Assembly: GCA_937967535.1 (NCBI GenBank)
Contig: CALCMV010000299.1
Coordinates: 1-5,481 of the forward strand
Origin: an uncultured Saprospiraceae bacterium
GTDB taxonomy: Bacteria > Bacteroidota > Bacteroidia > Chitinophagales > Saprospiraceae
Length of the DNA stretch: 5,481 nt
Direction of reading: 5' to 3'
Every line of letters starts with the position of its first letter. Within the stretch, counting starts at the first letter, position 1. The position numbers were made by a program, and so were the translations under genes. The notes under the pieces were generated by a model. That model ran no database searches, was not told the DNA's origin, and saw nothing but the letters and a program-made list of their open reading frames with translations. Positions 1 through 5,377 of the stretch are shown here, piece after piece.

Positions 1-388
1 AGTGAATTACGACGGCACTACTATATCGGTTGATTTTTCGCTGCGGGATGAAATTTACGTCGCTGTCCAACATAGAAATCATCTGAAAGTAATGAGTGCA
101 GCCCCGGTTACTGTTGGAACAAATATTTCCTATGATTTCACAACTCAGAACTCTTATCAGAATGGCGGAGCAGGTCAAAAAGAACTTAGTGACAGTGTAT
201 GGGTGATGTTTGCCGGAAACGCGAATGGAGATAGTGAAATTACTGCGGAAGATAAAGCATTCTGGTTTCAGGAAAATGGCTTCTTCAATTTATACACTAT
301 CAGTGATTTTAATATGGACGGAGAGGTCAATGGAGCTGACAAAATTTATTGGGCCGATAATAATGGTATATTTTCAGTGACACCATAG
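1..388 (+). CDS. C-terminal end of a secreted/surface protein with dockerin-like repeats (5'-partial)
   Basis: The reading frame (codons from base 2) is open from the window edge to the TAG at 386-388, giving 128 visible residues. The GTG at 2-4 falls inside what looks like an ongoing domain, so it is probably not the real start. Residues 1-50 look like a beta-rich domain containing AVQHRNHLKVMSA, a motif I associate with large Bacteroidota cell-surface proteins. Residues 73-84 (NANGDSEITAED) and 102-113 (DFNMDGEVNGAD) are paired EF-hand-like loops with D/N at positions 1, 3 and 5 and an acidic residue at 12, as in dockerin-type calcium-binding modules. The pair is separated by an aromatic linker. 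The protein stops 15 residues after the second loop, with no type IX secretion sorting domain after it, so the dockerin-like pair is the true C-terminus. Function is unknown; an extracellular adhesive or structural role is inferred. No plus-strand neighbour follows. Confidence 0.75.
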   Translation, partial: VNYDGTTISVDFSLRDEIYVAVQHRNHLKVMSAAPVTVGTNISYDFTTQNSYQNGGAGQKELSDSVWVMFAGNANGDSEITAEDKAFWFQENGFFNLYTISDFNMDGEVNGADKIYWADNNGIFSVTP

Positions 389-426
389 GTACGCAGGACA
401 TCGTGCTGCTTACTTTTGTAAGGAAA

Positions 427-448
427 AATAGCCGAAGAGGAGGCTATT
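427..448 (+). terminator. Possible terminator hairpin after the surface-protein gene
   Basis: AATAGCC (427-433) pairs perfectly with GGCTATT (442-448) around an 8-base loop, 38 bases after the stop codon at 388. No T-run follows, only ATTAATCTAA-like sequence, so this is a weak candidate supported by position and symmetry alone. Confidence 0.3.
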
Positions 449-662
449 AATCTAACAACTCAAATTGGGCAGAGTTAGGCGCATAGCCTTTAGAGCATGT
501 TTAAATTGGCGTTATTAGTGATTAGTCAGTAAGTATTCGTAACACAGACACTTCTCTGTACTTTTGCATTATAATTATTTAAATATTATTAATATTTTGA
601 TTTTAAAATAATTATAAATTTACAACATGTTCGCCAATTTAAAAATTACAAATCTAACGCGA

Positions 663-703
663 GTAATTTATTTATTTTTATTTCTGTAATTTATTTATTT
701 TTA
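663..703. repeat. 18-base direct repeat, 23-base period
   Basis: GTAATTTATTTATTTTTA occurs exactly at 663-680 and again at 686-703, giving two tandem units of 23 bases. It lies inside the A/T-rich interior of the candidate element and looks like a local duplication. Short A/T words recur easily here, but 18 exact bases in tandem is more than composition alone readily explains. Confidence 0.6.
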
Positions 704-898
704 AATTAATATAAATTATAATTTTAAATAATTTTTAATTAAAAACGTTCAATACCTAATTTGGTGAACACATTAAATTTAAAAATTATTTATTAATTAT
801 CATTATTTTAATTACATTAAAATATTACTAATCAATATTTTATAAATAACATAAAATTACAATTCAAAAGTTGAGAATCCTGTTTGTCTGCGTGAAGT

Positions 899-916
899 AC
901 AGACAGGAATGTCTGT
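899..916 (-). terminator. Hairpin just after the DUF6427 stop codon
   Basis: ACAGACA (899-905) and TGTCTGT (910-916) form a perfect 7-bp stem with a 4-base loop, starting 6 bases beyond the DUF6427 stop codon on the minus strand. No T-run follows on that strand, so it is not a textbook intrinsic terminator. It may instead shape or protect the 3' end. It is also part of the right arm of the inverted repeat at 538-922. Confidence 0.3.
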
Positions 917-922
917 GTTACG

Positions 923-1909
923 TTACACCAAAATATTTCGATATTGATAGCCCAAAATAATTATCAAAATAGCAAGATGAGTGAGTTCGGCAGCCGTAAT
1001 ATTTTTGATGCGGCTGAGGGTGGCAGCCAATAAAACTCCAAGCGGCATGGCGACTAAAAGGAGATGTTCGCTAGTGATACCCAATTGAAAAGTGATGGAG
1101 AACATGCTGATTATCAGAATCCAAAACAGCAAAGTATAGTTTTTCTGTGCTTGTGCGCTGGTGCGGGTATTGAGATTGCCGGAGGCTATGGCAAAGCCGA
1201 TGATAGCCAATACGGTAAGGGCGGGTTTGAGGTAATCCCAAAAATCGCGGCGGGTGAGGAAGTCCTTGATGCCTATATTATCGTAAAATTGTCTTTGCAA
1301 AAATTCGGGAAAAGCATCGGTCAGAAAAAAGCCCGTACCTGCCAAAAAATAGGGGATAAAAAAACCAATAAACAAGATAAGATAATCCTTGAAATTGGAA
1401 CTTCGCAACATGAATATACCTACAATACCCAGCAACAAAAATACCCCGACAGGCAAATAACACAAACTCCCCACCGCCAACCAAAGTCCTATGTTAAAAA
1501 TATGATCTGCACATTTATTTGCCCGATAAGTTTTGAATAATTCCCATATGGCAATGATGAAAAAAGTATTGGCAAGCAGGATAGGATTCAAGCCCGGCGT
1601 ATAATGGAAAAAGCCCATCACAAGAATGTACCCTAGTGCCGGAAGGTAGGTCGGGTCGGGCTGCATTTTGTAGCGATTAATGATATAATTGACCAGTAAA
1701 GCCTGCCCTGCAATATGCAAATACGCCAACAATTTAGACCAAGCACCCCAACTCGATACATGGTGTATCAGCCATTCTCCCAAGACACCCGACGGCACAG
1801 GTGGCTGCTTCGCCATTGGCAAAATCAGGATATGAGAATACAATAAAAGCGCGTACAAAGCCACAAAAAACATGGTGTACGGCTGATAATTTTTGAATAA
1901 TTGAAGCAC
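923..1909 (-). CDS. DUF6427 family integral membrane protein
   Basis: The 328-residue protein is dominated by hydrophobic segments, about nine or ten membrane helices from residue 13 to 322. It matches my knowledge of DUF6427, a Bacteroidota membrane family of unknown function. The start LQLFKNYQPYTMFF resembles the family opening (a short polar LFK-N-P stretch leading into helix 1). The motif FHYTPGLNPILLANTFF at 101-117 and the DYLILFIGFFIPYFLAG stretch near 175-191 are also family-like. The frame stays open upstream to 2053, but that extra part translates low-complexity octamer repeats, so I chose the GTG at 1907-1909. The ATG at 1871-1873 (316 residues) is the alternative. There is no Shine-Dalgarno sequence, which is usual for the phylum. 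It lies 224 bases after the secreted-protein gene and probably has its own promoter. Substrate and partners are unknown. Confidence 0.75.
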   Translation of the reverse strand: MLQLFKNYQPYTMFFVALYALLLYSHILILPMAKQPPVPSGVLGEWLIHHVSSWGAWSKLLAYLHIAGQALLVNYIINRYKMQPDPTYLPALGYILVMGFFHYTPGLNPILLANTFFIIAIWELFKTYRANKCADHIFNIGLWLAVGSLCYLPVGVFLLLGIVGIFMLRSSNFKDYLILFIGFFIPYFLAGTGFFLTDAFPEFLQRQFYDNIGIKDFLTRRDFWDYLKPALTVLAIIGFAIASGNLNTRTSAQAQKNYTLLFWILIISMFSITFQLGITSEHLLLVAMPLGVLLAATLSRIKNITAAELTHLAILIIILGYQYRNILV

Positions 1910-1971
1910 TGTTACTGGTCGATAGTCCGTATTGATAGTCCATAGCGTGGGGGAAACTATGGATTTTGTAA

Positions 1972-2004
1972 CAAAGGTAAGATTTAAATGAGTAAATGAG
2001 TAAA
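1972..2004 (-). promoter_or_regulatory. Candidate Bacteroidota-type promoter for the DUF6427 gene
   Basis: On the minus strand, TACCTTTG (1979 down to 1972) is an exact match to the Bacteroidota -7 consensus TAnnTTTG. It lies about 62 bases before the proposed GTG start. The -33 position offers only TTTA (2004 down to 2001, spacer 21) instead of TTTG, so the call rests on the -7 box and position. If real, transcription would start near 1965, after the octamer repeats. The upstream extension of the frame would then not be translated. Confidence 0.35.
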
Positions 2005-2145
2005 TGAATAGATGAGTAAATGTTTTTAATACTGAAATGGGATAATGATACAATGCGATAATGAGGGGAAAATATTATAGCATTTCAGCATTGTAGCATT
2101 GAGATTTACTCATCTATTCATTTTGTCATTTATTCATTCATAAAC
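1981..2145. repeat. Long imperfect inverted repeat made of octamer words
   Basis: The outer arms share an exact 19-base inverted match: AATGAATAGATGAGTAAAT at 2003-2021 and its reverse complement at 2104-2122. Inside these, both arms hold further AATG words eight bases apart, such as ACAATGC and TGAAATG on the left and their complements at about 2080-2100 on the right. The centre near 2066-2080 is GGGGAAAATATT-like. The field fills the gap between the secreted-protein gene (stop at 2134-2136) and the DUF6427 promoter region, and slightly overlaps the gene end. Its role could be 3' end formation or a dispersed repeat; neither is shown. Confidence 0.65.
1986..2022. repeat. Tandem octamer array (AAATGAGT-type, about 4.6 copies)
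   Basis: Consecutive units are AAATGAGT, AAATGAGT, AAATGAAT, AGATGAGT and a partial AAATG. Eight-base spacing of ATG words continues, degenerated, to about 2064 (GGATAATG, ATACAATG, CGATAATG). This array is the left arm of the inverted repeat at 1981-2145. Confidence 0.75.
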
Positions 2146-3618
2146 CAATCTCGCCAATTTAAGATTATTTCGTCGCTCGCTCGCTATAATGGCTTCATTT
2201 GCAGCGATTTGTTTGGCTTCGCGAAGTATGAAAGAGACATCGTGGGCTTCGGTATTATAGATGCTGTTGCGCTGCTGATTTCCCGTAGTGCCTACGAGAT
2301 ATTCGTTCACATTGGTCTTGTAACGAATCTCATCATTGTACACAAAACGCAGACTGCGTGGCGTGTGCATAAGGAAGTAGGAGGAAAAGCGCGCCCCGTC
2401 ATCTTGCGAAAATTGGCGTTTTTGCAGCACATCATTCCAGTGCAGTTTCCCGTCAGGATGGATGGCAAGCAATAGAATATCTTCAAAATGATAGTCCATG
2501 CGAGAGGCTTGGGCTTGGTTGGCAGCATAGATATTGCCGATGGTAGAACCGGTACGCGAATAAAAACGATTGCGCTCTGCAATCATCAGCACACCGCCAT
2601 CTTGTGTAAGTATCAAATCTTGTACACTGACCTCCCCAACACTTCGATGCTTGGTTTCTTTGCCAATGGCTCGTACTACAAATTTAGGGTCAAAGTCTTG
2701 AAAATGAGTTTGTTGTGTATTCGGTTGTTTAGGGTCAAAATTTAAGTAAAAATAACCTGTAGCCTCTGTGTAGCGTTTATCCAAAAACAAACCTGCACCT
2801 ACCATACGCTCATTCAGATTGTCATATTTAAATTGTACATCAAACCATATTTGTCCGTTGATAGGCACATTGATTTCGACGGCTTGTTCGGTTTCCGCAT
2901 CGTATGAAATGATATAAAAACAATTTTCTTCTCGCTTGGTACGGCGGTTATTTTTTGAAAAAATAAAATATGGCGTTCCTGTATTATCTACAATTCCTTG
3001 TACAAAATCGCGTTCGATGTCAATATCTTTTGTACTGAATACTTTGTGCCAAGTGGTTTCCATATTTTGCAAATCGTAGACCGTTGCGTATATGCGAGTG
3101 TTAAATTCAAATTCGTAAATCAACACAAAACGCTCGTCTTCGGATATGCTTTGGTCTTCCAGCGAATAAAAACCGCGATTGGCTTGTATATGCGCCGTAT
3201 CCTTTTTGACGAGTTCGCCTTTACCGTCAAATTTTGCGGCTTGTGTCAATATTTTACCGCGTTTGCTATGCTTGTAAATAATCGTAAAATTATCTCCTGA
3301 TTGGCTGATATCCAGTATTTTAGCACGTCTGCTGTCAAGAGTGATGTCCTTTGTCCATACGGCTTGCATTTCATTATCATATGCCTGCAATTCATATTTA
3401 TCTGCTCTATCAATAAACAGAAGAATGTGCTCGTCTATTTTCCCAATAATAGCGTAAGCATCATCATTGCGAATATTACGACTTTCCGAAACAAAAATTT
3501 CTTGTGCAAAAACTGTATTGCCAAGCATAAGTAAGCACGAAATTCCAAGTATCAAATTCCGGCTTGTATTTACGCGGCTATTTGCTATCCCAATTATTTT
3601 TTTTCTATCAAACATCAT
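2134..3618 (-). CDS. Secreted hypothetical protein, possibly beta-propeller
   Basis: I do not recognise this 494-residue protein. A basic N-terminus (FDRKK, then R/N-rich), a hydrophobic core near 22-36 and VFA before Q39 form a likely signal peptide cleaved after A38; no lipobox cysteine is present. The mature part alternates hydrophobic strand-like blocks with polar turns: HILLFIDRADKYELQAYDNE at 64-83, DNFTIIYKH at 109-117, ERFVLIYEFEF at 162-172, TPYFIFSKNNRR at 215-226, and ILLLAIHPDGKLHW at 381-394. These resemble propeller blades, so a periplasmic or exported beta-propeller is inferred. The C-terminus is basic and has no sorting domain. I chose the ATG at 3616-3618 (followed by a second ATG) because the upstream ATG at 3655-3657 would put 34 residues before the hydrophobic core. 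However, that ATG follows an A-run favoured in this phylum and would give 507 residues. Confidence 0.65.
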   Translation of the reverse strand: MMFDRKKIIGIANSRVNTSRNLILGISCLLMLGNTVFAQEIFVSESRNIRNDDAYAIIGKIDEHILLFIDRADKYELQAYDNEMQAVWTKDITLDSRRAKILDISQSGDNFTIIYKHSKRGKILTQAAKFDGKGELVKKDTAHIQANRGFYSLEDQSISEDERFVLIYEFEFNTRIYATVYDLQNMETTWHKVFSTKDIDIERDFVQGIVDNTGTPYFIFSKNNRRTKREENCFYIISYDAETEQAVEINVPINGQIWFDVQFKYDNLNERMVGAGLFLDKRYTEATGYFYLNFDPKQPNTQQTHFQDFDPKFVVRAIGKETKHRSVGEVSVQDLILTQDGGVLMIAERNRFYSRTGSTIGNIYAANQAQASRMDYHFEDILLLAIHPDGKLHWNDVLQKRQFSQDDGARFSSYFLMHTPRSLRFVYNDEIRYKTNVNEYLVGTTGNQQRNSIYNTEAHDVSFILREAKQIAANEAIIASERRNNLKLARLVYE

Positions 3619-3937
3619 TTTAGTCACAGTGAGTGTGGGTGAATTTATATATATCATTTTTTTGTAGAGTCGTTTTCTCTAAACAGTAATAATTTATCAT
3701 AAAAAAATGACTTAATCAAGTTAAAAATAAGATAATTCAGGCTTTTATACCTATTAAATACCGTCACAATCTGCTCTATTTTCGTATTGAATAAACTCTT
3801 GAAATCCGTGTATTTACCAACTGAATCTAAAACAAGAACAACGTAGATACAAGAAACAGTGGAAGAAATTATTGGAATATGGCAGTGATTGTCACTTCGA
3901 CAAGATATTGCTAAGCGTGTTTTTTGTTTTTTGGATG

Positions 3938-3976
3938 AAGGGCCGTCCTGATAATGATTGGGATGGCTCCTTTTTT
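3938..3976 (+). terminator. Intrinsic terminator on the plus strand
   Basis: AAGGGCCGTCC (3938-3948) pairs with GGATGGCTCCTT (3961-3972) as an 11-bp stem with one bulged C at 3967 and two G-U pairs. A run of six T follows at 3971-3976. The G-U pairs (3942 with 3968, 3945 with 3964) would be A-C mismatches in the opposite RNA, and no T-run follows on the minus strand, so it works only for a plus-strand transcript. No recognised plus-strand gene lies in front of it. Confidence 0.6.
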
Positions 3977-4000
3977 AAGTTTAAGTTTAAGTTTAAGTTT
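3977..4000. repeat. Tandem hexamer AAGTTT, four exact copies
   Basis: AAGTTT repeats exactly at 3977-3982, 3983-3988, 3989-3994 and 3995-4000, directly after the T-run of the plus-strand terminator. Its inverse, AAACTT, occurs three times at 4073-4090 on the other side of an A/T-rich core. Confidence 0.9.
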
Positions 4001-4091
4001 AAAAATTTAATTTTCAATTAAATTTATATTTTATAAATTGTTAATTATTTTTTTTCAAAAAAAATAATTTTTAAACTTAAACTTAAACTTA
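3982..4091. repeat. 26-bp perfect inverted repeat built on hexamers, ending in the recR stop codon
   Basis: Bases 3982-4007 and 4066-4091 are exact reverse complements, 26 bp each, made of three hexamer units plus an AAAAATT tail. The right arm includes the recR stop codon (TAA on the minus strand, 4089-4091). The core holds two more inverted pairs. AATTTATA (4021-4028) pairs with TATAAATT (4032-4039). A 13-base pair at 4043-4055 and 4057-4069, eight T against eight A around a single C, overlaps the right arm and competes with it. The structure contains almost no G or C apart from the hexamer G/C, so hairpins would be weak. It may help form the 3' end of the recR transcript. Confidence 0.8.
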
Positions 4092-4694
4092 TTTCCCGTA
4101 AGGAAGCCTTGCGGCGATTGAGCGTCCGAGAGTGAGTTCGTCAGCGTATTCGAGTTCGCCGCCGAAGGAGATGCCGCGTGCAAGAGTGCTTATTTTTACA
4201 GGCAATTCGGCGAGTTGTTTGGAGAGATAGAATATCGTTGTTTCGCCATCTATTGTGGGACTGATTGCCATGATGATTTCTTTTACTTCACCGACTTTTA
4301 TCCTGTCTATCAAGGTATTAATATTTAAATCACCGGGTCCGATACCCTCAATCGGCGAAATCACACCGCCCAAAATATGAAACAAACCTCTGTACTGATT
4401 CGTATTTTCAATCGCCATAATATCCCGAATACTCTCAACCACACAAATCACCGACCTATCGCGCCCTTTATCCATACAAATCGAACACTTCGTCTCATCA
4501 GAAATATTGTGACAGGTACTACAAAATTGGATGTTTTGCCGCATTTTCAATATGGGTTCGCAAAGTGACTCACTCACTTCGGGCGGCATATTGAGCAAAT
4601 GCAGGGTGAGGCGCAATGCCGTTTTTTTGCCAATACCGGGCAATGTGGCAAAGGCATTTACGGAGTCTTCTATTAATTTTGATGAAAAATTCAT
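4089..4694 (-). CDS. recR: Recombination mediator protein RecR
   Basis: RecR works with RecO and RecF to load RecA on single-stranded DNA at gaps, in the cytoplasm. The 201-residue length is typical and all hallmarks are present. A helix-hairpin-helix (LPGIGKKTA) lies at 18-26. The four-cysteine zinc site is C58, C61, C70 and C73. The Toprim domain runs from about 80 to 175, with VVES around the conserved E87. The signature YRGLFHILGGVISPIEGIGP is at 101-120 and GGELEYADELTLGR at 178-191. The ATG at 4692-4694 gives the usual N-terminus. No Shine-Dalgarno sequence is seen. The upstream DUF3226 gene ends 54 bases away on the same strand, and most of that gap is a perfect palindrome, so recR may be read through from the upstream operon. 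The stop codon lies inside the hexamer inverted repeat. Confidence 0.97.
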   Translation of the reverse strand: MNFSSKLIEDSVNAFATLPGIGKKTALRLTLHLLNMPPEVSESLCEPILKMRQNIQFCSTCHNISDETKCSICMDKGRDRSVICVVESIRDIMAIENTNQYRGLFHILGGVISPIEGIGPGDLNINTLIDRIKVGEVKEIIMAISPTIDGETTIFYLSKQLAELPVKISTLARGISFGGELEYADELTLGRSIAARLPYGK

Positions 4695-4703
4695 ATTTAG
4701 TCC

Positions 4704-4747
4704 ATATCTCCGTAGAGACGCGATTAATCGCGTCTCTACGGAGATAT
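4704..4747. repeat. Perfect 44-bp palindrome between the DUF3226 gene and recR
   Basis: ATATCTCCGTAGAGACGCGA (4704-4723) continues through a TTAA centre (4724-4727) into its exact reverse complement, ending at 4747. It occupies 44 of the 54 bases between the genes: one base from the DUF3226 stop codon and nine bases before the recR ATG. It is far richer in G/C than other intergenic DNA here. As RNA it forms a stem of about 20 bp with a tiny loop. No T-run follows on either side, so it is not a standard terminator. The core word is of a kind I recall as a dispersed palindromic repeat in Bacteroidota and cyanobacteria, unverified here. Confidence 0.9.
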
Positions 4748-4748
4748 T

Positions 4749-5366
4749 TTATTTTGTAAATAATTGTTGTAACCAAGCGATGAAATCTCGGCAGAGTTGT
4801 TTGTCGGTGTCAATGTAATTTTTGAAAATGGCTTGCCAAAGGGGAGTTCCGGGAATTTTTTGCCATGCCAACCATGTATGAATCAACGCTTTGGAGCGAT
4901 AGGTGGGTTTAAATTTCTCTAATTTTTCCTGTTTAATTTTGTCTAATACTTCTCGCGCAATGGGAATTAATTGGTCATTTTCCCGTATCAATAATCGTAT
5001 AAAATCCTCTGTCATTCCCTCATCTACGTTATTTGGCATTATCCAAACGCCGACTGTCGGAAAGTCGTCTTTATGTGGAAAAATACCGCCTTTGGGAGAT
5101 AGTTCTTTGGGAACTTCGTACCCGTTTTTCCCCAATACATCACGGATACTTTGCCACCGGGAAGCCACTGCATCATCAGCATCTACCAAAATACCTAATG
5201 TATCATCGTGGTTGAATCCTTTTAATTTTGTGGGCAATCCTTTTCGTAATTTTGGATAGCCACTGCTATTGGTCATCTCAAAATTGCGTGTTATTCCTTC
5301 TGTGTTGAATAACTCTGCTATGACCTTGATTTCGTCAGTGCCTTCTACGAGGAGTTCTTTTATCAT
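4749..5366 (-). CDS. DUF3226 family, Toprim-like protein (putative partner of an AAA ATPase)
   Basis: The 205-residue protein fits DUF3226, a family related to the Toprim domains of OLD-family nucleases. Motif 1 is LLVEGTDE at 5-12 with E8 and G9. Motif 2 is LGILVDADD at 57-65 with D62 and D64. A third acidic block is VGVWIMPNNVDEGMTEDF at 105-122 with E120. The family-like segment KALIHTWLAWQKIPGTPLWQ follows at 159-178. These acidic residues match the metal-binding pattern of Toprim nucleases, so nuclease or phosphotransfer chemistry is plausible but unproven. The ATG at 5364-5366 places motif 1 at the expected position near the N-terminus. It starts 11 bases after the stop of the ATPase-like gene, in the same direction, which indicates co-transcription. 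Such pairs resemble two-gene OLD-like defence systems; that role is inference. The gene appears intact. Confidence 0.8.
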   Translation of the reverse strand: MIKELLVEGTDEIKVIAELFNTEGITRNFEMTNSSGYPKLRKGLPTKLKGFNHDDTLGILVDADDAVASRWQSIRDVLGKNGYEVPKELSPKGGIFPHKDDFPTVGVWIMPNNVDEGMTEDFIRLLIRENDQLIPIAREVLDKIKQEKLEKFKPTYRSKALIHTWLAWQKIPGTPLWQAIFKNYIDTDKQLCRDFIAWLQQLFTK

Positions 5367-5377
5367 TTGAACGATAC

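Larger units (their letters stand above)
389..922. other. Gene-less, very A/T-rich intergenic stretch between convergent genes
   Basis: Neither strand holds a convincing gene in these 534 bases. Bases 389-500 are of ordinary composition and carry the hairpin at 427-448. Bases 564-880 are almost entirely A and T, with many stops in all frames. The stretch separates the plus-strand surface-protein gene from the minus-strand DUF6427 gene, so both transcripts end into it. It contains several inverted word pairs, for example TTTAAATTGGCG at 500-511 against CGCCAATTTAAA at 632-643. It also holds ATAATTATTT at 571-580 against AAATAATTAT at 606-615. Much of it is accounted for by the candidate mobile element at 538-922. 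Confidence 0.7.
538..922. mobile_element. Candidate MITE-like non-coding element with imperfect terminal inverted repeats
   Basis: The left end reads CGTAACACAGAC (538-549), a short variable part, then TCTGTACTT (555-563). The right end is its inverted counterpart: AAGTACAGA (895-903), a variable part, then GTCTGTGTTACG (911-922). The two arms therefore share 12 outer and 9 inner bases exactly and differ by a 2-base indel and substitutions between them. The 331-base interior is nearly pure A/T and has no transposase. The right arm ends directly at the DUF6427 stop codon (923-925). No clear target-site duplication is visible, so mobility is inferred only from the ends and the unusual composition. 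The alternative is a terminator-like inverted repeat around A/T-rich spacer. Confidence 0.45.
3658..4088. other. Gene-less stretch upstream of the secreted-protein gene and downstream of recR
   Basis: No gene was recognised in these 431 bases. The right two-thirds reads differently from the A/T-rich left. On the plus strand, a frame without an ATG near its beginning is open from 3803 to 4018 and encodes a basic stretch (KQEQRRYKKQWKKLLEYG, from 3830) followed by hydrophobic residues. The frame then runs through a terminator hairpin and hexamer repeats, so it is not a normal gene as it stands. It may be a decayed remnant or chance. The minus-strand promoter of the secreted-protein gene should lie in 3660-3720; a weak TTG-N20-TAAATTAT arrangement is seen there, but it departs from consensus. 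Confidence 0.6.

Noticed and set aside
559..566. TACTTTTG, a match to the -7 promoter consensus on the plus strand (also at 411-418)
   Set aside because: Neither copy has a TTG/TTTG at the -33 distance, and no gene follows in the A/T-rich stretch.
663..703. Direct repeats as a CRISPR array
   Set aside because: Only two units with a 5-base gap and no spacers of regular length.
564..893. A/T-rich block as a replication origin
   Set aside because: No DnaA-box-like cluster and no dnaA, dnaN or parA neighbour; very high A/T alone is not enough.
1064..1540. Plus-strand open frame of 158 codons
   Set aside because: It lies wholly inside the DUF6427 gene in antisense and has polar, low-complexity composition; it is a shadow.
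3803..4018. Plus-strand frame as a real small protein
   Set aside because: No ATG near its beginning, it runs through a terminator and hexamer repeats, and the C-terminal part is a KF repeat translated from those hexamers.
4704..4747. Palindrome as an intrinsic terminator
   Set aside because: No T-run follows the stem on either strand, and the only gene ending there has its stop one base from the stem.
4531..4818. Open frames on both strands crossing the palindrome (containing RRDAINRVSTE)
   Set aside because: Both strands give the same peptide because the palindrome reads identically each way; the rest is antisense or out of frame to recR and DUF3226.
4903..5259. Plus-strand open frame of 118 codons
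   Set aside because: Antisense to the DUF3226 gene, whose motifs are clear on the minus strand.
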